Below are positions 1-8,924 of a DNA stretch of 40,873 nucleotides, in pieces. The first letter of the stretch is position 1. The number at the start of each line of letters is the position of its first letter. The position numbers and the translations under genes are program-made. The DNA is from JBFMEX01 sp040752215 (lineage in GTDB: Bacteria > Pseudomonadota > Alphaproteobacteria > Rhizobiales > Hyphomicrobiaceae), in contig JBFMEX010000101.1 in NCBI GenBank assembly GCA_040752215.1, forward strand, positions 1-40,873, written 5' to 3'. The notes below the pieces were generated by a model. It was given only the letters and a program-made list of their open reading frames with translations. It had not been told where the DNA came from and searched no databases.

Positions 1-2
1 CG

Positions 3-1759
3 AGGCAAGCGAGCTCACCGAAAGCGACTTCATCTTTGGATGAGGTCTGCAATAGCGCCCTCGCTGGCTACTGCCCTCGTGAGGAGCTCGCTTCTCATGA
101 CGAGCCGGTGAGGGCGCCGCCACGACTCTATTTGCTGATCGGCCAATCGACTGTGCGACAGTGTCCCGATAATGGAGAAAGCAATGTCTACCAAGTAGTC
201 AAACGGCTCCGAGCTGAGTTCCACTTCATTGACCCCCATTCAGATGAAGCTGGTCAGCCGATCGAGCCGATCGTTGCGCTATCTCCGGCATCCGGGAGCA
301 CGTCCACTATCGATCCCACTCTGCTGAATGCGGCGTTGCCGGTCGTCGAAGTCGGAGCCCGGACGTCCGAGCTGGACAGCCTGCGCGACAGATCGGTAGG
401 CAGCAGCGTGGACGATCAGGCCAAGAGCGACGGTGCCCCGGCGGGTTTGTCGGCAAACGACGCGCTGCGCAACGTGTCGGTGATCGATTCCGCGGACGAC
501 GGGGCGACGCCTAGTCCATTCGAAGACCTGGCCGCCTCGACGGCATTTCCTTCACACGAAGAGGTTGTGCAAGACGATGGTGGGATGATGAGTGCGGGCA
601 AAGAGGGCCAACAGGGATCGAGTGGCGGTCAGTCTGGCGTGACCGAATCTGCCGGTGGTCAGCAATCTGGTCTCAGCCCGGATGATCGCCCGGACAATCC
701 CCTTGATGGCATGTTTGCTGCTGACAAGGCCGCTGACAAGCAAGTCTTTTTGGCTGCAATGAACACACCCGCCATCGTCGTCTACGAGGAGGGAACGGGG
801 ATCCTCTACGATGGAAAGAGCCCGTCCGGCGGTTCAGACACCCCGACCTATCCCGCCGGGTCACCGGCTGCAGAGGTGCTCCAGGCCGCCCTCGACGAGC
901 AGGACGGCGTGAGCCACTCGTCCAGGACCGAAGTGACCGTTCTTGGTGATGAGACGATCACCAAAACAACGTCTGCCGACGGCCAGATCACAAAGTGGAC
1001 CTTCTCGGCCGACGGGAGCGTCATCATTGTCGACCGGAATAACGGCACAAGCACAGAAATGAACGCGGACGGCTCCACCAGGACGACGTGGGAAGGTAAG
1101 ACGCTGGGCACGACGCCTCCGCTCACCGGAGACAAGCTCGATGAGGACTTTGAGATCCCGAGGAAATGGCGTGGCTGCTCGAGAATGACCTCGCCCGTCT
1201 CAGAGCCTAGCAACCCGATCACAGCGGCGATGACGCCGATCCCGTCGACACCAGCACGGGCGCACCGGCCGGCGTGGACAACGCTGCCGAGTCGCTCGAT
1301 GACCCTAAGAACCGCTACCTCGGCGGCGATACCCATGACCCCGATGGACCCGTCTATACCGCCGGCGGCCCCGATCCCGAGGCAGGCGGCGACGTCGATC
1401 CGAACCCCGATGAGTCCGGTCCGCCGCAGACCAGCGGTCCAGAAGAGGACATTCCGAGCCGCGGCAGCCAGCCGGAGCGACCGAGCCAGACTGCGACCGC
1501 GCCCGAAAGCGATGATGTTGGTCAACCGCTCGACGCCATGAACAGTTTCGAGCTACCGACCGACGCCTTGACACTTCTCCTCGCCGCAGACGAGTTTGCC
1601 GCGAGCCATGGAGAAGAGGAGTTCGAGGACTCTTTGGCGGACTCCATCGTGGAGAGCGTGGCCAAGCTCGACTTTGACACCGCGCCTGACCTCGGTCAGG
1701 GATGGCCGCAGCTCGGGACGGACGTAGCGGACCTCAACACGGGTGATTTCGGCGTCTAG
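3..1759 (+). pseudogene. Broken acidic low-complexity gene, possible type I secretion substrate
   Basis: A reading frame open from the left edge (first codon of any start type is TTG at 36) encodes a Gly/Ser/Asp/Gln-rich acidic protein. It contains a short beta-like stretch (about 945-1090) with repeated T/S-x-D-G units. After about 1160 that frame turns into a Pro/Arg/Thr-rich translation that looks unnatural. The acidic composition continues in the next frame: WLLENDLARLRA up to a TAG at 1208-1210, then QPDHSGDDADPVD and onward to the TAG at 1757-1759, ending FELPTDALTLLL...LNTGDFGV. At least one frameshift and one nonsense codon therefore separate the halves. A complete type I exporter starts 180 bases downstream, so a secreted substrate is a reasonable inference. 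No nonapeptide RTX repeats are visible and no family was recognised. Two separate genes, or sequencing errors, are alternatives. Confidence 0.5.
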
Positions 1760-1939
1760 GCCCTACCCCTCACCACGCACACGACGGCGTCGCGTCCAGC
1801 GGCGCCGCCCTTGCGAGCACCCACCACTGATCAGGCGCAGGGACCAGAAAAAACGGCGCCCCGAGTCACTCCCGGAACATCTTGCGCTGCTCGGCGTCCG
1901 TAGGGTGCCGATTCAGGAGCGATCTCGGGGAAATGACAC

Positions 1940-3739
1940 ATGTCCCACGCCGACACACCACTGACCGCCGCACGCCGCGCGCTGAGAGCCGCTTTTCGCG
2001 CCGCATTCATCATGAGCGTGTTCATCAACCTGACGCTGTTCGTGGCACCTATCTACTCGATGCAGATCTACGATCGCGTGCTCTCGAGCCGGAACACGAG
2101 CACGCTATTGATGCTCACGCTGATCGCCGCCGTGTTCGTGGCGCTTTACGGGCTCTTGGAATACGTCCGCCATGGCGTTCTCTCACGCGCCGGAGTTCGC
2201 TTCAACGAGGTGCTTTCCGGTCCGCTGTTCGATGCCGTCCTTCGAGCCCGGCTTGGTGGTCGCGAGATGCAGGCGAGCTTGTCGCTCAAGGATGCAGAGG
2301 TCCTGCGTGAGGGCATCTCGAGTGGGATCATCACGTCGCTGCTCGACACGCCCTGGAGCATCGCGTTCATCGGCCTTTGCTATCTGCTGCATCCGATGCT
2401 CGGCCAAGTTGCCCTGATCGGCGCGATTGCTATCCTCTCCTGCGCATTGATCTCCGAGTACGCCACGCGAAGGGAGATCGAGACTATCACCAGACGTACG
2501 GCGGAGAAGGGCCGCTTCGTCGAGTCTTCACTGCGTAACGCCGAAGCCGTGCAGGGGCTCGGCATGGGAGAGGCCATTCGCCGCCACTGGCAGGTTCTGG
2601 ACCGTACGCTCATCGTCTCCCACACGACCACGGGCGAGCGCTCGGCTGCCTTGCTCGGCCTGTCGAAGAGCGTTCGTATGGGCGTCCAGATCTCGCTCCT
2701 CGGGATGGGGGCATGGCTCGCCATCGACCGCGAGATTTCACCTGGCGCGATGATGGCCGCGATGATCATCATGGGGCGGGCGCTGGCACCGGTTGAGCAC
2801 GCCGTCGCCCACTGGAAGCGAATCATTGCGTGCCGCTCGGCATACCGTCGCCTCGAGGCGCTGTTCGCATCATTCCCTGTCCGCCAAGCCGGCACCGATC
2901 TCCCTGAGCCCAAAGGAGACCTTGCGGTCGAGGACCTGGCACTCGTACCCGCAAAGGGGGGCGCCCCGATCCTCAAGAACGTCAGTTTCGCCGTTGCTCC
3001 CGGCACGTCGCTCGCTGTCATCGGCCCTTCGGGCGGTGGGAAATCTTCGCTCGCCCGCGCGTTGGCGGGGGTTTGGCAGCCGGCCAAGGGCGCGGTCCGG
3101 CTCGATCAGGCTCCTCTCAGCCAGTGGAACGCGAGCGCGCTCGGCAGGTTGATCGGCTTCCTTCCGCAGGAGGTCGAGTTTCTGCCGGGTACGGTCGCCC
3201 AGAACATCGCGAGACTCGGTCACGCGAACGACGCCGAAATCATTGCGGCCGCGAAGTCGGCAGGGGTGCACGAGACGATCCTGCGGCTGCCGAAAGGCTA
3301 TGAGACCGAAATCGGCGAAGGTGGTGTAGTCCTCTCCGGCGGCCAGCGACAGCGGCTGGCGCTCGCCCGCGCGCTCTATGGCAATCCACGACTCATCATC
3401 CTCGACGAGCCCAACTCCAATCTCGATTCCGAAGGTGAGGCGGCGCTGGCGGAAGCGATCCAGGCCATGAAGTCTGCCGGCCGGACGGTCGTCATTGTCA
3501 CACACAAACCGCAGATACTTCGCCACGTGGACAAGATCCTCGTGCTTGCGAACGGGACCATAAGGTCGTTCGGCGACCGCGACGACGTCTTGGCGAAGGT
3601 CGCAGCGGCAAAGGCCTCGGCATCGGAGGGGCCGACGCCGGCACTGCATCCGGCGCTGCAAAAGAGCAAGCGCACCACGGATCGCATTGCTTCAGCCCAA
3701 GTGCAGGCAGCCGCCACCGCGCCCATCATGGTCGCGTGA
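1940..3739 (+). CDS. Type I secretion ABC transporter/permease (PrtD type)
   Basis: A 599-residue fused permease-ATPase for the inner-membrane step of type I secretion. The N-terminal ~300 residues carry about six hydrophobic helices, starting with FIMSVFINLTLFVAPIYSMQ, which closely resembles PrtD-family transporters. No C39 peptidase or C39-like domain precedes them, so the cargo should carry an uncleaved C-terminal signal. The ATPase half has Walker A GPSGGGKSS, the LSGGQRQRLALAR signature, Walker B LIILDEPNSNLD and the H-loop VTHK, all intact. The extra ~45-residue Ala-rich tail is unusual but not disruptive. The adaptor gene follows 34 bases later, so the two are probably co-transcribed. 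An outer-membrane TolC partner is not present here. Probable cargo is the broken gene upstream, which would make the exporter an orphan unless other substrates exist. Confidence 0.93.
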   Translation: MSHADTPLTAARRALRAAFRAAFIMSVFINLTLFVAPIYSMQIYDRVLSSRNTSTLLMLTLIAAVFVALYGLLEYVRHGVLSRAGVRFNEVLSGPLFDAVLRARLGGREMQASLSLKDAEVLREGISSGIITSLLDTPWSIAFIGLCYLLHPMLGQVALIGAIAILSCALISEYATRREIETITRRTAEKGRFVESSLRNAEAVQGLGMGEAIRRHWQVLDRTLIVSHTTTGERSAALLGLSKSVRMGVQISLLGMGAWLAIDREISPGAMMAAMIIMGRALAPVEHAVAHWKRIIACRSAYRRLEALFASFPVRQAGTDLPEPKGDLAVEDLALVPAKGGAPILKNVSFAVAPGTSLAVIGPSGGGKSSLARALAGVWQPAKGAVRLDQAPLSQWNASALGRLIGFLPQEVEFLPGTVAQNIARLGHANDAEIIAAAKSAGVHETILRLPKGYETEIGEGGVVLSGGQRQRLALARALYGNPRLIILDEPNSNLDSEGEAALAEAIQAMKSAGRTVVIVTHKPQILRHVDKILVLANGTIRSFGDRDDVLAKVAAAKASASEGPTPALHPALQKSKRTTDRIASAQVQAAATAPIMVA

Positions 3740-3773
3740 GTGGCAAGCGGGACCTTGATCAGGGAGGAATCGG

Positions 3774-5087
3774 ATGACCACGATGGCCTACGAGGATCAA
3801 ATCTCTGGCGATCATTGGCCGTTCGCCCGGCTGGGGTACCTCGGCATTGCACTTGTCTTTGCTGCGTTCGGCTGCTTCGCAATGCTAGCCCCACTCGACA
3901 GTGCTGCCATAGCGCCTGGTCGTGTCGCTGCCGAGACGGCGACAAAGCCCATCCAGCACCTCGAAGGCGGCATCGTCCGGGACGTCCTGGTGAAGGAATC
4001 GACACCGGTGCGGAAGGGCGACGTTCTCTTCCGCCTCGAGCCGACCCAGGCGCGGGCCAACAAGGACATGCTGGTAAAGCAGTTCGATGCAGCACTGGCT
4101 CTCGAGAAGAGGTTGCTCGCAGAGCGCGATCGGGTCGACAGGATCGAGTTCCCCGAAGCCTTGGTGGCGCGCCGGGCGGTACCGGAGACGGCGGCAGCGA
4201 TCGCCGATCAGGAAAAGCGCTTCAAGGATCGCCAGCAGTTGTTCGATAGCGAGACCAGGATTCTGAAGACGCGTCTTGCACAGGCCGAGAAAGAGCGCTC
4301 CGGACTGGAACGCCAGACAATATCGATCAAGCAGCAGATCGACAACCTGTCGGCTGAAATCGACAATGTCACGAGCCTTGCCAACAAGGGGCTGTATCCC
4401 CGCAACAAGCTCAATGCTCTCATCCGCGAGCGCTCCCGCCTCGAAGGCCAACAAGGATCGATCGAGGGCGATCTGGCTCGGACCGATGAAGGGATCAAAG
4501 AGGCGCGCCTGCAGATCGAGAAGGTGGAGCAACGCATGATTGAAGAGGCCGCCCAGCAGTTGCCGGAGGTGCGTGCGCGCTTATCCGACCTTGCCGAGAA
4601 GATGACGGTCGCGGACGATGTCATGTCGCGGATCGAGATCCGCGCGCTGCAGAACGGCATCGTTCAGGGCCTCAAGGTCCATGCGGCCGGGGCGGTCGTC
4701 AAGCCGGGCGACGTGCTGGCCGAGCTCGTTCCAATCGGGGACAAGCTTGTCATGGCGGCCCGTGTCTCTCCGCTGGACATCGACAGCGTGACGGTGGGTC
4801 AGAGGGCGGAAATACGCTTCCCTGCATTTTCGACACGTCGCGTGCCGACCATTCTAGGCACGGTCGAGACGGCCGGCGCCGATGCCATGATGGACGAGTA
4901 CACGCGTGAGCCCTATTTCCTTGTGCGTGTGGTCGTCGACATGGCGACGATACCCAAGGAGATCCATGACCGGCTCGTGCCTGGCATGCCTGCCGACGTC
5001 CTCATCATCACTGGCGAGCGAACTCTGCTGCAGTACTTGGTGGGGCCGATCTCCGACCTCCTGTTCAGGTCCATGCGCGAGCAGTAG
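3774..5087 (+). CDS. Type I secretion membrane fusion protein (HlyD/PrtE type)
   Basis: A 437-residue periplasmic adaptor that links the ABC transporter to an outer-membrane channel. One N-terminal membrane helix (about residues 20-42) is followed by the half-lipoyl motif IQHLEGGIVRDVLVKE, typical of this family. Then comes a long charged coiled coil (about 90-280; QAEKERSGLERQ and similar heptads), the second half-lipoyl segment (RALQNGIVQGLKVHAAGAVVKPGD) and a beta-barrel end with the conserved LVPGMPADVLIITGERTLLQYL. The start is supported by a GGAGGAA ribosome site about 8 bases upstream. Length and domain order fit PrtE/RsaE-type adaptors. It forms an operon with the preceding ATPase. 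Confidence 0.94.
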   Translation: MTTMAYEDQISGDHWPFARLGYLGIALVFAAFGCFAMLAPLDSAAIAPGRVAAETATKPIQHLEGGIVRDVLVKESTPVRKGDVLFRLEPTQARANKDMLVKQFDAALALEKRLLAERDRVDRIEFPEALVARRAVPETAAAIADQEKRFKDRQQLFDSETRILKTRLAQAEKERSGLERQTISIKQQIDNLSAEIDNVTSLANKGLYPRNKLNALIRERSRLEGQQGSIEGDLARTDEGIKEARLQIEKVEQRMIEEAAQQLPEVRARLSDLAEKMTVADDVMSRIEIRALQNGIVQGLKVHAAGAVVKPGDVLAELVPIGDKLVMAARVSPLDIDSVTVGQRAEIRFPAFSTRRVPTILGTVETAGADAMMDEYTREPYFLVRVVVDMATIPKEIHDRLVPGMPADVLIITGERTLLQYLVGPISDLLFRSMREQ

Positions 5088-5277
5088 CCGTTGGATCTTC
5101 CTCGATCGGACCCGCTCCGAGTGCGGGGATGAGCAGCACGGAGCAACGGTCGGCGGCAAACCGTGACAATGCCCAGCCAAACGCGGGGACATGCTGGCTT
5201 GTGGGCAAGCGGACCTCGAGTGCGAATGCAATGTTCCATCGCTTGCCGAGCGCGCGGCTGTTCATCGACATTGCAAA

Positions 5278-6063
5278 TCACGCGGGCGAGGTTGCCCGAA
5301 GCAGCGCGTCGACGAGCGCGCTACCCTGACGAACGAAGCCCGAGTGAACCTGCAACAGCGCCGCGCCCGCTCCGAGCCTCGCCTGCGCCTCGCATGCGGT
5401 GGCGATGCCGCCGACGGAAATCACAGGTATATCACCGAGGAAGCGGACAACCTCGGCCAGACGACGGCAACAGCGAGAGACGAGGACGACGCCGTCGAGG
5501 CCATGCTCGCGTGCGGCCACCACGGCAAGTGGCATCGGCGAGCCCGGATCGCCGGCGAGAACCTTGACGAGCAGTGGGACCCGTCGCGTCGTTTCCAGCG
5601 CGAAGCTATTCTCTGCCCGCCGTAGTCGCTTGATCAGCAAATCCACGCCAGGCGAGCCGCCATCCCGTAGCCGATGGGGCGAGGAGAGGGCCGCCACGAC
5701 ATAGTCTCCCCGCTCGCGAGCCTCGCGCAACAAGGCGACAAAGTCCTTCGATATGGCTTCGCCGAGACCGGTACGGGGGCTTGCGATGCTGATGCCGATC
5801 CGGATCGGCCAGCCGCTCTCGTGGCGCGCGAGCTTAGGGGCGATGTCGTGGTCGAACGTACCAAGCTCTACGTGGCCGAAGCCGCAGGCAGACAGCTCGG
5901 CCACCCGGCTTCCGGTCCGGTCCACTCCAGCGGCGAGCCCCAACCGATTGGCAAACCGGAGCCCCATGACCTCGATGTCATCGGGTCGCCGGCCACCGCG
6001 CCTGACGATCCGGCCGGGTTCTGGGCGAGTTTCGTGGTCGAGCGCGTGGCGTGTCCGAGTCAT
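5278..6063 (-). CDS. PyrD-like flavoprotein with eroded substrate site
   Basis: A 261-residue alpha/beta-barrel protein related to class 2 dihydroorotate dehydrogenases but about 80 residues shorter. The ATG at 6063 is preceded by a strong GGAGGGGAG site. Recognisable landmarks are NRLGLAAGVDRTG (normally N-x-x-G-L-A-A-G-x-D-K-x-G), VELGTF, VPLLVKV, PVISVGGI and AGAALLQVHSG, so FMN binding is plausible. The orotate-contact motifs are altered: the usual N-x-S-S-P-N-T reads ALSSPHR, the T-N-T motif after DGVV reads VSRC, and the flavin-site Lys after the GxD is Arg. The N-terminal membrane extension of true class 2 enzymes is absent. I infer a flavin oxidoreductase with a different substrate, possibly exchanging electrons with quinone. 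It is the last gene of the pqqADE train. A housekeeping pyrD is presumably elsewhere. Confidence 0.7.
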   Translation of the reverse strand: MTRTRHALDHETRPEPGRIVRRGGRRPDDIEVMGLRFANRLGLAAGVDRTGSRVAELSACGFGHVELGTFDHDIAPKLARHESGWPIRIGISIASPRTGLGEAISKDFVALLREARERGDYVVAALSSPHRLRDGGSPGVDLLIKRLRRAENSFALETTRRVPLLVKVLAGDPGSPMPLAVVAAREHGLDGVVLVSRCCRRLAEVVRFLGDIPVISVGGIATACEAQARLGAGAALLQVHSGFVRQGSALVDALLRATSPA

Positions 6064-6163
6064 GCGTCTCCCCTCCTCTTGTCGCGAGCATCGGCGAGGC
6101 GCGGCGGAGAGCCTCGTCCTGTCCGAGCGCTGATCCATCAACCTGGCGAGTGTTCTCCAGGCA

Positions 6164-7234
6164 TCATCCCCTGCGACGCCGGAAATCGTTCATGAAGGTC
6201 ACCAACGCATCAACCGCGCGTTCGCTGATGCCGTTGTAGAGCGAGGCACGGAATCCCCCGACGGCAGGATGGCCGGCGAGGTGCAGCAGGCCCTGTGATT
6301 CCGCCTCCTCGCGAAACAGGGCTTCGAGGGCGGGGCTCGGCAAATGGAAGCGGACGCTCACACGAGAGCGGTCGGCGACTGCGACCGGTGTGGAATAGAA
6401 GCCGTCGCGATCGATGGTCGCGTAGACCTCGGCACTGCGCGCCTTGCTCCGGGTCTCCGCGGCCGTCAGTCCGCCGCTGTCGAGCAGCCAGCGCAGCATG
6501 TGCGCCGCTATGGATATGGCCACGGTCGGCGGCGTATTGACTCTGCTGCGCTCGCGCGCCTGACGCGTGTAGTCGAGGGGGCCTGGCGTGCACGGGCTCG
6601 CGGCGCCGAGTAGATCCTCGCGTATCACCACGACCGTGAGCCCCGCGGCGCCGAGGCTCTTCTGGGCACTGGCGTAGATCATGCCGAACCGCTCGATGGG
6701 AATCGGGCGCGAGAGGAAATCGGCACTCATGTCGGCGACGAGCGGGATGGGGCCTCCGGTGGGCATAGTCTGGAATTGCAGGCCGTCCGCTGTCTCATTG
6801 CTCGTGAAGTGGCAATAGGCCGATGTTGGCGACATCCGCCACGTCCCGGAGTCGGGCAAGCTCACGCCATCTCCTCGACCCGCCAAGCGGATCTGCGCCC
6901 AGGGAGCGGCCTCGGTGATGGCACGGCGGGACCAATAACCGGTCTCCACATAGTCGGCGGCCTTGCGCGACCCCAGCAAATTCATCGGCAAGACGGCGAA
7001 CTGGGTGAACGCGCCACCCTGCAGGAACAATACGCGGTGGCTCTCCGGCAACATCAGAAGCTGTCTGAGATCACGCTCGGCCTCACCGAGGATCGCTTCG
7101 AACTCGCATCCGCTGAACGGCAGCTCCAACAGAGATTGGCCGCTGTCGCGCCATTCGGCGACGTCGCGCTGGACGTTCTCGATCACGCCTCTCGGTAGGG
7201 CCGAAGGTCCGGAGCCGAAGCTGAAGACGCCCAT
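6164..7234 (-). CDS. Phosphoserine aminotransferase-like PLP enzyme (SerC, enterobacterial type)
   Basis: A 356-residue fold-type I aminotransferase that aligns by eye along its whole length with Escherichia coli SerC: FSFGSGPSALPRGV at the N-terminus, VLFLQGGAFTQFAVLPMNLL, ADYVETGYWS, YCHFTSNET, the PLP-lysine segment ASAQKSLGAAGLTVV, NTPPT, and the end segment GHPAVGGFRASLYNGI. SerC transfers an amino group from glutamate to 3-phosphohydroxypyruvate, and can act on the related keto acid of the DXP-dependent PLP pathway. Alphaproteobacteria usually carry a different, distant SerC subfamily for serine synthesis, so this copy may be an acquired paralog. It starts 13 bases after the membrane-protein gene, with no strong ribosome site, suggesting translational coupling. 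Its role in this operon is unknown; donation of an amino group to an operon-specific product is one possibility. Confidence 0.82.
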   Translation of the reverse strand: MGVFSFGSGPSALPRGVIENVQRDVAEWRDSGQSLLELPFSGCEFEAILGEAERDLRQLLMLPESHRVLFLQGGAFTQFAVLPMNLLGSRKAADYVETGYWSRRAITEAAPWAQIRLAGRGDGVSLPDSGTWRMSPTSAYCHFTSNETADGLQFQTMPTGGPIPLVADMSADFLSRPIPIERFGMIYASAQKSLGAAGLTVVVIREDLLGAASPCTPGPLDYTRQARERSRVNTPPTVAISIAAHMLRWLLDSGGLTAAETRSKARSAEVYATIDRDGFYSTPVAVADRSRVSVRFHLPSPALEALFREEAESQGLLHLAGHPAVGGFRASLYNGISERAVDALVTFMNDFRRRRG

Positions 7235-7247
7235 CGGGCAGGTCTCG

Positions 7248-7751
7248 TCAGATAATGGTCACGCCGTGTGCGCCTGCGATCATGAAAAGTAGCGTCGGTA
7301 ACGACAGCACGGTGTTGAGGCGCGACGACAGGAAGGTCACGCGCGCGCACCTCACGCGCTCTGTCGCATCGGCTGGCACGAAGCCGAGTACCTTCTTCTG
7401 GTGCGGCCACATGACGAGCCACAGGTTCAGCGCCATCGCGGTTGCGAGCCACATGCCGAGGCCGAGCGTCGCCGCGGCACCATCGAGAGCGACGGCGTCG
7501 AGCAGGAGGTCGCGCCGCCAGAGCATGAAGAGACCGGTCGCCAGCACGACAAGGGAGGAGTGGCGGAAGATGGCGTGCTCGCGTTTCGAGGCGGCGACGA
7601 AGAGGTCGCGGGCCGCCTCCGAGGGGTCTTGCGGCAGCACGCCGCGATAAACGGGATTGTGTACCACATTGCTCCAGTTGTGGCCCATCCAGACAATGAC
7701 GCCGGCGATGTGCAGCCAGCGGGCGGCGAGGTCGAGGACCTCTGCGTTCAT
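7248..7751 (-). CDS. Four-helix membrane protein, Urate_ox_N (DUF989)-like
   Basis: A 167-residue integral membrane protein with about four hydrophobic helices. The N-terminus AARWLHIAGVIVWMGHNWSNVV and the C-terminal pattern VMWPHQKKVLG ... SRLNTVLSLPTLLFMIAGAHG match what I recall of the membrane domain at the N-terminus of cytochrome-c-type urate oxidases (PuuD family) and of stand-alone relatives. Several His residues (in RWLHIAG, MGHNWSNVVHN, FRHSS, WPHQKK, AGAHG) could bind haem or a quinone, but that is inference. There is no soluble or cytochrome domain. The gene starts 27 bases after pqqE and ends 13 bases before the serC-like gene, so it belongs to the same transcript. A role as membrane electron carrier or quinone-interacting subunit of the PqqADE module is plausible but unproven. 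Confidence 0.7.
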   Translation of the reverse strand: MNAEVLDLAARWLHIAGVIVWMGHNWSNVVHNPVYRGVLPQDPSEAARDLFVAASKREHAIFRHSSLVVLATGLFMLWRRDLLLDAVALDGAAATLGLGMWLATAMALNLWLVMWPHQKKVLGFVPADATERVRCARVTFLSSRLNTVLSLPTLLFMIAGAHGVTII

Positions 7752-7778
7752 GGCGTGTGATCCCGATCCGGCCAGCCG

Positions 7779-8924
7779 TCAACACGCTTCGGCCGGCGTG
7801 CGTGGCGACGGGCTGTGCTCGCGCATGACGAGGGGCTTGGCGCCGCACACCTGCCGCCCGGCACATGTCACCACCTCGTCGACCAGATGCCTGTAGGGAG
7901 ACTTGGCGCACACCGGATCGGTGTTGGCGGCGTCTCCCGTGAGCAGGAAGGCCTGGCAGCGGCAGCCGCCGAAATCGTTCTCGCGCTCGGCGCAGCTCCG
8001 GCAGGGATCCTTCATCCAGCCGTCGCCCCGGAACGCATTGAAGGCGGGTGATTCGCGCCAGATCCAGTCGAGGCCGTGGTCGCGCACGTTCGGAAAGTCG
8101 AGACTCCTGATGAGGCGCGATTCCTGGCAGGGAAGAGCGGTGCCGTCGGGCGCGATTGTGAGATGAATGGAGCCCCAGCCATTCATGCACGCCTTCGGGC
8201 GGTTGTCGTAATAGTCGGGAACGACGAAATAGATTGTCATCCGTTTGCCCAGCCGCTCGCGCGCCGCGTTGACGACCGCCTCGGATCTCGCGAGCTGCTC
8301 CCGCGTGGGCAGCAGCTCGGAGCGGTTCAACAGCGCCCAATTGTAGTACTGTAGATTGGCGAGCTCGACGTACTCGACCTCGAGATCGGCAGCCAGATCG
8401 ATGAACTGTTCCGTGAAGTCGATGTTGTAGCGGCTGACCGGCACGTTGAGCACCATCGGCAGTCCCTCCGCCTTGATGGTGCGCGCGATGGCGATCTTGT
8501 GGTCGAAGACGTCCAATCCAACGAGACGCTCGTTCAACTCGCCGTCACAGGCCTGAATGCTGAGCTGGACCTGCTTCAGCCCGGCCTTCTTGAGAGCCTT
8601 GAGCCGCTCGCCGTTCAGGCCGACGCCCGATGTGATCAGGTTCGTGTAGTAGCCGATCGAGTCCGCATAGCCGACCAGCTCCTCGAGATCCTTGCGCAGC
8701 ATCGGCTCGCCGCCGGTGAAGCCGAGCTGCAATGACCCGAGGCGGCGGCCCTCCCGCAGCACCGCCTTCCACTCCTCGGTCGAGAGCTCGTCGCGGTAGC
8801 GGTTGAAGTCGACGGGATTGCTGCACCAGGGGCATTTCAACGGGCATTTGTAGGTCAGCTCGAGAACGAGCCACAGCGGCATGCCGAGTCCGTCAAGACT
8901 TAACCCGGATCCAGCCTTTGGCAT
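7779..8924 (-). CDS. pqqE: PqqE, radical SAM Glu-Tyr crosslinking enzyme
   Basis: A 381-residue radical SAM/SPASM protein. In PQQ synthesis PqqE forms the C-C bond between a Glu and a Tyr of PqqA, with PqqD presenting the peptide. The SAM cluster motif is C27-x3-C31-x2-C34 within YKCPLKCPWCSNPVDF. Other landmarks are LQLGFTGGEPMLRKDL, YYTNLITSGVGL, YYDNRPKACMNGWGS, and the C-terminal auxiliary-cluster region CRSC...DFGGCRCQAFLLTGDAANTDPVC, all close to Klebsiella PqqE. The start at 8924 overlaps pqqD by 32 bases and has a GGAAG site; an internal ATG at 8882 is possible but lacks one. NirJ-type haem d1 enzymes share the fold, but the DFGGCRCQAF block is the PqqE form. It is unusual that pqqB and pqqC are not alongside. 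Confidence 0.95.
   Translation of the reverse strand: MPKAGSGLSLDGLGMPLWLVLELTYKCPLKCPWCSNPVDFNRYRDELSTEEWKAVLREGRRLGSLQLGFTGGEPMLRKDLEELVGYADSIGYYTNLITSGVGLNGERLKALKKAGLKQVQLSIQACDGELNERLVGLDVFDHKIAIARTIKAEGLPMVLNVPVSRYNIDFTEQFIDLAADLEVEYVELANLQYYNWALLNRSELLPTREQLARSEAVVNAARERLGKRMTIYFVVPDYYDNRPKACMNGWGSIHLTIAPDGTALPCQESRLIRSLDFPNVRDHGLDWIWRESPAFNAFRGDGWMKDPCRSCAERENDFGGCRCQAFLLTGDAANTDPVCAKSPYRHLVDEVVTCAGRQVCGAKPLVMREHSPSPRTPAEAC

Noticed and set aside
5111..5127. CCCGC/GCGGG hairpin as terminator of the type I secretion genes
   Set aside because: Only five base pairs and no T run; too weak to claim.
7779..8924. NirJ or another haem d1 radical SAM enzyme
   Set aside because: The DFGGCRCQAFLLTG block and adjacent PqqA and PqqD genes are specific to PqqE; no nir genes are present.
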